DNA of 64,000 bases from Variovorax sp. PBL-H6 (GTDB lineage: Bacteria; Pseudomonadota; Gammaproteobacteria; Burkholderiales; Burkholderiaceae_C). The notes under the pieces were generated by a model that worked only from the letters and a program-made list of their open reading frames with translations, searched no databases and had not been told where the DNA came from. This document shows positions 56,468 to 64,000 of this stretch, piece after piece. The stretch spans positions 806,001 to 870,000 of the forward strand of contig NZ_LR594659.1 of the NCBI RefSeq assembly GCF_901827155.1, given 5' to 3'. The translations under genes and the position numbers were made by a program. The number at the start of each line of letters is the position of its first letter. Positions within the stretch are counted from its first letter, which is position 1.

Positions 56468-58867
56468 ATGTCCAAGTTTCAAGTGAAGAAGGTCGCCGTG
56501 CTCGGCGCCGGCGTGATGGGCGCGCAGATCGCGGCGCATCTCGTCAATGTGCGCGTGCCCGTCGTGCTGTTCGATCTTCCTGCGAAGGAGGGGGCCAGGA
56601 ACGGCATCGTGGCGCGCGCCATCGACAACCTCAAGAAGCTCAAGCCCGCGCCGCTCGGCGACGTCGCCGATGCCGAGCTGATCGAGCAGGCCAACTACGA
56701 GGACGACCTCGCGAAACTCGGCGAGTGCGACCTGGTGATCGAAGCCATAGCCGAGCGCATGGACTGGAAGCTCGATCTCTACAAGAAGATCGCGCCCCAT
56801 GTCGCCAGGCACGCGATCCTGGCCTCCAACACCTCGGGCCTGTCGATCACCAGGCTGAGCGAGGCACTGCCCGAGCCACTCAAGCCGCGCTTCTGCGGCA
56901 TCCACTTCTTCAATCCGCCGCGCTACATGTTCCTGGTCGAGCTGATCGATACGCCGACCACCGAGGTGCAGGTGCTGGACCAGCTCGAGGCCTTCGTCAC
57001 CAGCGCGCTCGGCAAGGGCGTGGTGCGCGCGCACGACACGCCCAACTTCATCGCGAACCGCGTGGGCATCGCCGGCATGCTGGCCACCTTGAAGGAGGTC
57101 GAGAAGTTCGGCCTCACGCCCGACGTGGTGGACGATCTCACCGGCAAGAAGCTGGGCCGTGCGAGCTCGGGCACCTTCCGCACGGCGGACGTGGTGGGCC
57201 TGGACACCCTGGCCCATGTCGTGAAGACGCTGCAGGACAACCTGAGCGCCGACACCGATCCCTTCTATGCGAACTTCGCGACGCCGCCCGTGCTGGCCAA
57301 GCTGCTGGAGCTGGGCAACCTGGGGCAGAAGACGAAGGCGGGCTTCTACAAGAAGGCGGGCCGGGACATCCTTCGCTTCGACTTGGCGAAGGGTGACTAC
57401 GTACCCTCGGGCGAGAAGGCCGACGAGGTCTACGGGCGCATGCTCAGGAAGCCGGCAGCGCAACGGCTGAAGCTGCTGCGCGAGAGCGAGGGCGCGCAGG
57501 GCCGCTTCCTCTGGGCGATCCTGCGCGACAGCTTTCACTATGCGGCCGTGCACCTGGCCAACATCGCCGAGAGTGCGCGCGACGTCGACTTCGCAATGCG
57601 CTGGGGCTTCGGCATGAAGCAGGGCCCGTTCGAGCTCTGGCAAGAGGCGGGCTGGACGCAAGTCGCACAGTGGATCCAGCAGGACATCGATGCCGGCGAG
57701 GCACTGTCGAACGCGCCACTGCCGAAGTGGGTGTTCGAAGGCCCGGTGGCCGAGGCCGGCGGCGTGCACACGCCCGAGGGTTCATGGAGCGCCTCGGAGA
57801 GCCGGTTCGTCACGCAGCGCCGACTGCCGGTGCACGCGCGCCAGCTGTTCCCCGAGAGCGTGCTGGGCAGCAACGCGCCCGTCCCGACCCAGGCCGGCAC
57901 CACCATCCAGGACGAGGGCGACGTGCGCCTCTGGACGCTGGACGGCGAGGTGCTCATCGCGAGCATCCATTCGAAGATGCACGCCATCAGCCCCGATGTG
58001 GCCGACGCACTGGCGGCCGGTGTCGAGCTGGCCGAGCGCGAGTACAAGGCGATGGTGATCTGGTCGCCCGACGAGATGTTCTCCGTGGGTGCCGACCTGC
58101 AGGCCATGCTGCCGGCCTTCGTGGTCGCCGGCATCGGCGCGGTCGAGGGGGCGGAGCAGGAGCTTCAGAGCGTGATGCTCAAGATCCGTTACGCCGGCGT
58201 GCCGGTGGTTTCGGCGGTGCGCGGCATGGCGCTCGGCGGTGGCTGCGAGCTGGCCATCCATTCGGCACGGCGCGTCGCGGCGATGGAGAGCTACATCGGC
58301 CTGGTCGAGGTCGGCGTGGGCCTGGTGCCCGGCGCGGGCGGACTGACCTACATCGCGCGCCGCGCGGCCGAGAACGCGGCAGCCTCCACCGGCAGCGACC
58401 TGTTGCCCTTCCTGACCGAAGGCTTCACCGCCGCTGCGATGGCCAAGGTCGGCACCAGTGCGCTCGAATCGAGGAAGCTGGGCTACCTGCTGGACAGCGA
58501 CGTGATCGTGCCCAACAAGGACGAACTGCTGTACGTCGCGCTGCAGGAGGCCAAGGCGATGGCCGACGGCAGCTGGCGTGCGCCGATGCGGCGGCGCTTC
58601 AAGGTCGCCGGACGCAGCGGTGCCGCCACCATCAAGGGGCAGCTGGTCAACATGCGCGACGGCGGCTTCATCAGTGAGCACGACTTCCACATCGCGAGCC
58701 TCATCGCGGGCGTGGTCACCGGCGGCGATGTCGATGCGGGCAGCCTCGTGAGCGAGGAATACCTGATGGCGCTGGAGCGCAAGGCCTTCTGCTCGCTGAT
58801 TCTTCATCCCAGGACGCAGGAGCGGATCATGGGGATGCTCAATACCGGCAAGCCGCTGCGCAACTGA
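56468..58867 (+). CDS. Bifunctional 3-hydroxyacyl-CoA dehydrogenase/enoyl-CoA hydratase (FadN-type)
   Basis: A 799-residue beta-oxidation enzyme with the domain order dehydrogenase then hydratase, the reverse of FadB/FadJ and as in FadN. The NAD site is VAVLGAGVMGAQIAAHL; SNTSGLSI and HFFNPPRYM contain the catalytic Ser, His and Asn regions. The C-terminal crotonase part shows IWSPDEMFSVGADLQAM, MALGGGCELAIHS and a late SYIGLVEVGVGLVPGAGG with Glu. It is 10 nt ahead of the thiolase, its natural partner. Confidence 0.92.
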   Translation: MSKFQVKKVAVLGAGVMGAQIAAHLVNVRVPVVLFDLPAKEGARNGIVARAIDNLKKLKPAPLGDVADAELIEQANYEDDLAKLGECDLVIEAIAERMDWKLDLYKKIAPHVARHAILASNTSGLSITRLSEALPEPLKPRFCGIHFFNPPRYMFLVELIDTPTTEVQVLDQLEAFVTSALGKGVVRAHDTPNFIANRVGIAGMLATLKEVEKFGLTPDVVDDLTGKKLGRASSGTFRTADVVGLDTLAHVVKTLQDNLSADTDPFYANFATPPVLAKLLELGNLGQKTKAGFYKKAGRDILRFDLAKGDYVPSGEKADEVYGRMLRKPAAQRLKLLRESEGAQGRFLWAILRDSFHYAAVHLANIAESARDVDFAMRWGFGMKQGPFELWQEAGWTQVAQWIQQDIDAGEALSNAPLPKWVFEGPVAEAGGVHTPEGSWSASESRFVTQRRLPVHARQLFPESVLGSNAPVPTQAGTTIQDEGDVRLWTLDGEVLIASIHSKMHAISPDVADALAAGVELAEREYKAMVIWSPDEMFSVGADLQAMLPAFVVAGIGAVEGAEQELQSVMLKIRYAGVPVVSAVRGMALGGGCELAIHSARRVAAMESYIGLVEVGVGLVPGAGGLTYIARRAAENAAASTGSDLLPFLTEGFTAAAMAKVGTSALESRKLGYLLDSDVIVPNKDELLYVALQEAKAMADGSWRAPMRRRFKVAGRSGAATIKGQLVNMRDGGFISEHDFHIASLIAGVVTGGDVDAGSLVSEEYLMALERKAFCSLILHPRTQERIMGMLNTGKPLRN

Positions 58868-58877
58868 AGGAATCCCC

Positions 58878-60077
58878 ATGAGCAAGCAACTCCAAGACGC
58901 CTACATCGTCTCCGCCACCCGCACTCCCATCGGCCGCTCGCACCGTGGCTACTTTCGCAACACCCGCCCCGACGACTTGCTCGCGACCACGCTGAAGGCG
59001 GCGCTCGCGGCGGTGCCGAACCTGGACCCGAAGCTCATCGAGGACATCGTCTGCGGCTGTGCCATTCCCGAGGGGCAGCAGGGCCTGAACGTGGCACGCA
59101 TCGGCGCCGTGCTGGCCGGGCTGCCGACCAGCATCGGCGGCATCACCGTCAATCGCTTTTGCGCCTCGGGTCTCTCGGCGGTGCAGATGGCGGCTGACCG
59201 CATCCGCGTCGGCGAGGCCGAGGTGATGATCGCCGCAGGGGTCGAAAGCATGAGCATGGTGCCGATGATGGGCAACTCGCCATCGCTGTCGCCTTCGATC
59301 TTCGAGCGCGACGGCGACGTCGGCATCGCCTACGGCATGGGCCTCACGGCCGAGAAGGTGGCGCAGCAGTGGAAGGTGAGCCGCGAGGCGCAGGACGCCT
59401 TTGCGCTGCAGTCGCACCAGCGCGCGCTGGCGGCGCAGCAGGCCGGCGAATTCAACGGCGAGATCACGCCGGTCGAGGTGACGGAGCGCACACCCGACCT
59501 GGACAGCGGCGAGGCTGTCGTCAAGACCCGCGTGGTGACTCTCGACGAAGGCCCGCGCCCGGACACCAGCCTCGAGGGCCTGGCGAAGCTGCGCACCGTT
59601 TTCGCCGCGCGTGGCACCGTCACCGCCGGCAACAGCTCGCAGACCTCCGACGGCGCCGGCGCGCTGATCCTGGCGAGCGAGAAGGCCTGCCAGCAGTTCG
59701 ACCTGAAGCCGCTGGCGCGCTTCGTGAGCTTTGCGAGCAAGGGCGTGCCGCCGCAGATCATGGGCATCGGGCCGATCGAGGCCATTCCCGCTGCGCTGCG
59801 CTACGCGGGCCTGACGCAGGACGCCCTCGACTGGATCGAGCTCAACGAGGCCTTCGCCGCGCAGTCGCTGGCGGTCATCGACACCCTGGGCCTGGACCCG
59901 GCCAAGGTCAATCCGATGGGCGGCGCGATCGCGCTGGGTCATCCGCTGGGTGCGACCGGTGCGATCCGCTCGGCCACCGTGGTGCACGCGCTGCAGCGCA
60001 GGAAGCTCAAGTACGGCATGGTCACGATGTGCGTGGGCATGGGGCAGGGCGCCGCCGGCATTTTCGAACGGGTGTGA
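58878..60077 (+). CDS. fadA: Acetyl-CoA C-acyltransferase (thiolase)
   Basis: Cleaves 3-ketoacyl-CoA in the last step of beta-oxidation. The 399-residue thiolase has nucleophile Cys95 (VNRFCASGLSAVQMA), the NEAFAAQ motif, GHPLGATG and CVGMGQGAAGIFERV with the second catalytic Cys. It ends the core enzyme set of the operon; 106 nt then lead to the thioesterase gene. Confidence 0.94.
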   Translation: MSKQLQDAYIVSATRTPIGRSHRGYFRNTRPDDLLATTLKAALAAVPNLDPKLIEDIVCGCAIPEGQQGLNVARIGAVLAGLPTSIGGITVNRFCASGLSAVQMAADRIRVGEAEVMIAAGVESMSMVPMMGNSPSLSPSIFERDGDVGIAYGMGLTAEKVAQQWKVSREAQDAFALQSHQRALAAQQAGEFNGEITPVEVTERTPDLDSGEAVVKTRVVTLDEGPRPDTSLEGLAKLRTVFAARGTVTAGNSSQTSDGAGALILASEKACQQFDLKPLARFVSFASKGVPPQIMGIGPIEAIPAALRYAGLTQDALDWIELNEAFAAQSLAVIDTLGLDPAKVNPMGGAIALGHPLGATGAIRSATVVHALQRRKLKYGMVTMCVGMGQGAAGIFERV

Positions 60078-60183
60078 TCGCTGGCACGGCCTGCAGCGGA
60101 TCGCACCCTTGAGCTCCTCCTTGGCAACAGCAAACGTCCCGCAAACGACTGCCTCAGTTCTTCAGCCGGAGCACACTCCCGAC

Positions 60184-61014
60184 ATGAGCACACACCCCCT
60201 GGACAAGGCGCTTGCGCTCGCACACAGCGACGTGCGCGCCGGCCACTTCAGCGGCGCCACCAGCCCCGACTACTGGAACATGGTCGGGCCCTTCGGCGGC
60301 ACGACCGCGGCGGTGATGCTGCAGTCGGTGCTGAAGCATCCCGAGCTGCTCGGAGCACCGGTCGCATTGACGGTGAACTACGCAGCCGCGCTCGAGGCGG
60401 GTGCCTTCGAAGTGCTGGCCGTACCGGTGCGCACCAACCGCTCCACGCAGCACTGGACGATCCAGCTGTCGCAAGCTGATGCCGAGGGCCAGTCGCAGGT
60501 GGTGGGCACCGGGACCGCGGTGACGGCCCTGCGGCGCGAGACATGGGGCGCCAACGACCTGCCGATGCCCGAGGTGCCGCCGCCGATGGAAGTCGAGCGC
60601 CTGAGCATCGGGCCGGCCAAGGTGGCCTGGATCGAACGCTATGAGATGCGCCCGATCAGCGGAACGCTTCCCAAGCGGTGGGACGGCAGCGGCGATCAAA
60701 GCGAGACCCGGATGTGGGTACGCGATGTGCCGCCCCGGCCGCTCGACTTCGCGGCGCTCGCAGCGCTGAGCGACTGCTTCTTCCCGCGTGTCTGGCTGCG
60801 GCGCGCCAAGCCGGTGCCGATCGGCACGGTGTCGATCACCACCTATTTCCATGTCGACGCAGTGCAACTGGCCGAGGTGGGCGACGGCCACCTGCTCGGC
60901 CGCGCCACCGGCCAGCAGTTTCGCAACGGCTACTTCGACCAGGCTGCCCAGCTGTGGAGCGAGGCCGGTGCCCTGCTCGCCACCTCGAACCAGATCGTCT
61001 ACTTCAAGGAGTGA
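60184..61014 (+). CDS. Acyl-CoA thioesterase, TesB-like double-hotdog
   Basis: A 276-residue protein with two hotdog halves. GHFSGATSPDYWNMVGPFGG marks the N-terminal half, LSDCFFPRVW and a late GQQFRNGYFDQAAQLWSEAG the C-terminal half. Such enzymes release free acid from acyl-CoA and may clear dead-end intermediates of the beta-oxidation operon it sits in. It is 53 nt ahead of the enoyl-CoA hydratase gene. Confidence 0.85.
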   Translation: MSTHPLDKALALAHSDVRAGHFSGATSPDYWNMVGPFGGTTAAVMLQSVLKHPELLGAPVALTVNYAAALEAGAFEVLAVPVRTNRSTQHWTIQLSQADAEGQSQVVGTGTAVTALRRETWGANDLPMPEVPPPMEVERLSIGPAKVAWIERYEMRPISGTLPKRWDGSGDQSETRMWVRDVPPRPLDFAALAALSDCFFPRVWLRRAKPVPIGTVSITTYFHVDAVQLAEVGDGHLLGRATGQQFRNGYFDQAAQLWSEAGALLATSNQIVYFKE

Positions 61015-61067
61015 GAGCCTCCGCGAGGCCCGATACTCTGCCCACTTCTTTGCAGCAAGGACCTTTC

Positions 61068-61832
61068 ATGAGCGACATCCTCGTCCACACCGAAGCCGGC
61101 GTGATGACCCTGACCTTCAACCGGCTCGACAAGAAGAACTCCATCACTCGCGCCATGTATGTGGATCTGGCCGACGCGCTGGAGAAGGCCGCCGGGGACA
61201 GCGCGGTGCGCGCCGTGCTGATCCAGGGCGATGCCACCATCTTCAGCGCCGGCAACGACATCGGCGACTTCTTGAACGCGCCGCCCTCGACATCGGATTC
61301 GCCGGCGTTCCGATTCCTGCATGGCATCGCGGCCTTTCCGAAGCCGCTGGTCGCCGCAGTGTGCGGCCCGGCGGTGGGCATCGGCACCACGATGCTTTTC
61401 CATTGCGACCTGGTCTACGCCGGCGACAACGCGGCCTTCTCGATGCCTTTCGTCAACCTCGGCTTGTGTCCCGAGGCCGCGTCCAGCCTGCTGGTGCCGC
61501 AGATGTTCGGCTACCACCGTGCGGCCGAGGCGCTGCTGCTGGGCGAGCCCTTCATGGCCGAGGCGGCCCTCGAGGTCGGCCTGGTCAACCGCATCTTGCC
61601 GCCCACGGAGGCCAATTCCATCGCTCAGGCCCAGGCGCGCAAGCTGGCCGCCAAGCCGCTGTCGGCGCTGATGGAGATCAAGCGCCTGATGAAGAAGGGC
61701 CAGCAGGCGAGCGTGGTCGAACGCATGGGTGAAGAGGGCGAGACCTTCGGTCGCTTGCTGCGCGAGCCGGCCGCCAAGGAGGCGTTCACCGCGTTCATGG
61801 AGAAGCGCAAGCCGGACTTCTCGAAGGTGTGA
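61068..61832 (+). CDS. Enoyl-CoA hydratase/isomerase family protein
   Basis: A 254-residue crotonase. The oxyanion-hole motifs are FSAGNDIGDFLN and CGPAVGIGTTM. The position of the catalytic Glu reads NLGLCPEAASS, with Glu at the place usual in isomerases rather than the two-Glu hydratase pattern, so a delta3-delta2 isomerase (PaaG-like) is possible. It is the last gene of the operon. The 191 bp after it hold nothing I can assign. Confidence 0.87.
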   Translation: MSDILVHTEAGVMTLTFNRLDKKNSITRAMYVDLADALEKAAGDSAVRAVLIQGDATIFSAGNDIGDFLNAPPSTSDSPAFRFLHGIAAFPKPLVAAVCGPAVGIGTTMLFHCDLVYAGDNAAFSMPFVNLGLCPEAASSLLVPQMFGYHRAAEALLLGEPFMAEAALEVGLVNRILPPTEANSIAQAQARKLAAKPLSALMEIKRLMKKGQQASVVERMGEEGETFGRLLREPAAKEAFTAFMEKRKPDFSKV

Positions 61833-62023
61833 TGGCAAGGCGACCGAAGGTCGAAGAGCGCGCTTGATGGGCTGCGCGCTGCAAAGGCGCCTGCGGGTGT
61901 GCGGGGCGGCGTGCCACTGTGGCGGTCGTCGCTTCGCGCCGACTGCCCTGCGAGGCTCGCGCAGCCGGCCTGCCGCGGCACGCAGGCCGCCTCACCGCAT
62001 CCCCGTCTGACCGCGCGGCGCAA

Positions 62024-62440
62024 TCACTCCCTGACGATCGCCCGCGGCCTTCCGTTCTCGTCGATCGCAACATAGGTGAACGTGGCCTCGGTCACCTTGA
62101 TGTACTCGCCCTGCGCCTTGAAGCGCTCCGCGAAGACCTCGACCAAGACCGTCACCGAGGTCCGGCCGATCCGCACCAGCTTCGAATAGAAGGACAGGAT
62201 GTCCCCCAGCCGCACCGGCTGCTTGAAGACGAACTCGTTGACGGCGACGGTGGCCATGCGGCCCTTGGCGTAGCGCGCCGGGATGACCGAGCCCGCGAGG
62301 TCGCACTGGGCCATGACCCAGCCGCCGAAGATGTCCCCGTTGGCGTTGACGTCGGCCGGCAGCGGGATCACCTTGAGCACGAGTTCCATATCGGCAGGCA
62401 GGCTCTTGAGGGTGGCGGAGACGTTGGCGGGAACAGACAT
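62024..62440 (-). CDS. YciA-type acyl-CoA thioesterase
   Basis: A 138-residue single hotdog enzyme. ANGDIFGGWVMAQCDLAG carries the catalytic Asp, and FKQPVRLGDILSFYSKLVR follows as in YciA/BACH-type thioesterases. The start is MSVPANVSA, 41 nt from the divergent ABC exporter gene. It probably hydrolyses a broad range of acyl-CoAs in the cytoplasm. Confidence 0.88.
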   Translation of the reverse strand: MSVPANVSATLKSLPADMELVLKVIPLPADVNANGDIFGGWVMAQCDLAGSVIPARYAKGRMATVAVNEFVFKQPVRLGDILSFYSKLVRIGRTSVTVLVEVFAERFKAQGEYIKVTEATFTYVAIDENGRPRAIVRE

Positions 62441-62481
62441 GGGCACAATCCGGGGAAAGCAACAGCCACGATTGTCTCCCT

Positions 62482-64000
62482 ATGCGCCGCAGCGGCGAAG
62501 CCCTTTCCCATCCCCATCACGCCTCGGCCAGCGAGCCGGCCCGGAGCGACCGCTCCGACTGGGCCACGCTTCGCCGGCTGTTTCCCTACCTCTGGCGCTA
62601 CAAATGGCGGGTGCTGGCGGCGCTGCTCTTCATGGTGGGTGCCAAGGTGGCCAACGTCGGCGTGCCGGTGCTGCTCAAGAACCTGGTCGACACGATGACG
62701 CCCAAGCCCGACATCGCGCAGGCGCTGCTGGTGGTGCCGATCGCGCTGCTGGTCGCCTACGGGTTGCTGCGCTTTTCGACCTCGCTGTTCGGCGAGCTCC
62801 GCGAACTGGTCTTCGCCAAGGCGACCGAGGGCGCGGCGCGCAGCATCTCGCTGGAGGTGTTTCGGCACCTGCATGCGCTGTCGCTGCGTTTTCATCTGGA
62901 GCGGCAGACCGGCGGCATGACGCGCGACATCGAGCGCGGCACGCGCGGCGTGCATTCGCTGATCTCGATGTCGCTCTACAGCATCGTGCCCACCATCATC
63001 GAGCTGACGCTGGTGCTGACGATATTGGGCGTGAAGTTCGATGCGCTCTTCGTCTGGATCACGGGTGCCGCGCTGGTGCTCTACATCGCCTTCACCGTCA
63101 CGGTGACCGAGTGGCGCACGCAGTTCCGCAAGACCATGAACGAGCTCGACTCGCTGGCGCAGAGCCGTGCCATCGATTCGCTGCTGAACTACGAGACCGT
63201 CAAGTACTTCAACAACGAGGAGTTCGAGGCGACGCGCTACGACGCCAGCCTCGACCGCTACCGCCGCGCCGCCATCAAGAGCCAGAGAACGCTGAGCCTG
63301 CTCAACACCGGCCAGCAGATGCTGATCGCGGTGAGCCTGGTGCTGATGCTGTGGCGCGCGACCGCGGGCGTGGTCGAAGGCCGCATGACGCTGGGCGACC
63401 TGGTCATGGTCAACGCCTTCATGATCCAGTTGTACATCCCGCTCAACTTCCTGGGCGTGATCTACCGCGAAATCAAGCAGAGCCTGACCGACCTCGACAA
63501 GATGTTCGTGCTGATGGAGAAGGAGCGCGAGGTGCGCGATGCCCCGGGCGCCCGGCCGCTCGCGGGGCGTGACGCCAGCGTGCGCTTCGAGGACGTGAGC
63601 TTTGCCTACGAGCCCTCGCGGCCGATCCTGAAGCATGTGAGTTTCGAGATTCCGGCCGGGAAGACCGTGGCGGTGGTCGGGCCGTCGGGCTCTGGTAAGT
63701 CCACCTTGGCGCGGCTGCTCTATCGCTTCTACGACGTCGGTATCGAGCCCCCACGGTCGCCCGCTACGCGTGGCTCCCTGCCCCCCGAGGGGGCCGCCGC
63801 CGGCTTGGGGCGGCCCGGCGCCGGCGGGGGCCGCATCCTCATCGGCGGCGAGGACATCCGTGAGGTGACCCAGGCCAGCGTGCGCCAGGCCATCGGCATC
63901 GTGCCGCAGGACACGGTGCTCTTCAATGACACCATCGAATACAACATTGCCTATGGCCGCCCGGGCGCCAGCCGAGCCGAGGTCGAGCAGGCGGCGCGGG
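62482..64000 (+). CDS. Atm1/HMT-type ABC exporter, partial, with repeat-derived insertion
   Basis: A fused permease-ATPase half transporter, cut by the right edge after 506 residues. Six membrane helices occupy about residues 40-320, with LNYETVKYFNNEEFEATRY typical of Atm1 proteins that export glutathione-type sulfur compounds or metals. The ATPase has VVGPSGSGKST (Walker A) and IVPQDTVLFNDTI (Q-loop); the signature and Walker B lie outside. Between them, after YRFYDV, about 28 extra residues (PPRSPATRGSLPPEGAAAG and more) are encoded by a palindromic repeat and precede GGRILIGGEDI. Confidence 0.92.
   Translation, partial: MRRSGEALSHPHHASASEPARSDRSDWATLRRLFPYLWRYKWRVLAALLFMVGAKVANVGVPVLLKNLVDTMTPKPDIAQALLVVPIALLVAYGLLRFSTSLFGELRELVFAKATEGAARSISLEVFRHLHALSLRFHLERQTGGMTRDIERGTRGVHSLISMSLYSIVPTIIELTLVLTILGVKFDALFVWITGAALVLYIAFTVTVTEWRTQFRKTMNELDSLAQSRAIDSLLNYETVKYFNNEEFEATRYDASLDRYRRAAIKSQRTLSLLNTGQQMLIAVSLVLMLWRATAGVVEGRMTLGDLVMVNAFMIQLYIPLNFLGVIYREIKQSLTDLDKMFVLMEKEREVRDAPGARPLAGRDASVRFEDVSFAYEPSRPILKHVSFEIPAGKTVAVVGPSGSGKSTLARLLYRFYDVGIEPPRSPATRGSLPPEGAAAGLGRPGAGGGRILIGGEDIREVTQASVRQAIGIVPQDTVLFNDTIEYNIAYGRPGASRAEVEQAAR
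63748..63830. repeat. 83-bp palindromic repeat inside the Atm1-type exporter gene
   Basis: It runs from CCCCCACGGTCGCCC to GGCGCCGGCGGGGG, with stem CCCCCGAGGGGG and the shared block CTTGGGGCGGCCCGGCG. It has the same length as the repeats before argB and is closely related to the one in the Ldh2 gene. It is translated on the plus strand without a stop. Confidence 0.82.

Noticed and set aside
61833-62023. Possible small gene between the enoyl-CoA hydratase and YciA-type genes
   Set aside because: Frames here lack a start with ribosome site and have no recognisable protein; treated as empty.

Overview
The window is a high-GC chromosomal segment, very probably from a Variovorax-like member of the Comamonadaceae (Burkholderiales). 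The pointers are the neighbouring argB and slmA genes, a Bug-type solute receptor, TRAP transport of an organic acid, a beta-proteobacterial hppD/phhA tyrosine-phenylalanine locus, and GC-rich palindromic repeats of a kind I associate with this family. The taxonomic call is inference. I saw no rRNA, tRNA, CRISPR array, insertion sequence or prophage.

Region 1 (1-9745) is the end of a surface-polysaccharide locus. It holds an ABC-2 exporter (Wzt cut by the window edge, then Wzm), a GDP-mannose enzyme ManC that carries a frameshift, an OafA-type acyltransferase with an SGNH domain, three family-2 glycosyltransferases, and a WecA/MraY-type initiating transferase. Three near-identical 83-bp repeats separate it from argB.

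Region 2 (10080-25860) is housekeeping and stress: argB, galE, slmA, a BON lipoprotein, an EF-G paralogue, an SDR and an AraC regulator, a membrane PQQ glucose dehydrogenase, an AI-2E-type permease divergent from a two-component system, TerC, a universal stress protein, and a VOC protein.

Region 3 (25918-38487) is catabolic. It has a LysR / sulfatase / FAD hydroxyacid dehydrogenase / Bug receptor cluster; an hppD - truncated phhB - phhA operon divergent from an Lrp regulator; then an alpha/beta hydrolase, a GST, a flavin monooxygenase, a PAP2 phosphatase and a small lipoprotein.

Region 4 (38700-50688) begins with a two-domain KaiC-like ATPase translationally coupled to a hybrid histidine kinase. 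Next is a divergent sugar-acid island. One arm is gntR-dctP-dctQ-dctM-uxaA-ldh2 and the other is SDR-SDR-FAH hydrolase. A plausible route is: acid import, dehydration to a 2-keto-3-deoxy acid, C4 oxidation, and hydrolytic cleavage to pyruvate plus a hydroxyacid.

Region 5 (50726-64000) holds mmsA with a divergent LysR gene and a strong operator palindrome. It is followed by a complete beta-oxidation operon (TetR, acyl-CoA dehydrogenase, a DUF2147 secreted protein, a FadN-type bifunctional enzyme, thiolase, thioesterase, enoyl-CoA hydratase), a YciA-type thioesterase, and an Atm1-type ABC exporter cut by the right edge.

The most interesting signal is a family of about 83-bp palindromic repeats. 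It is present as three intergenic copies before argB, and related copies lie in frame inside two protein genes (ldh2 and the Atm1-type exporter), read in opposite orientations. This resembles the peptide-inserting palindromic elements of Rickettsia.
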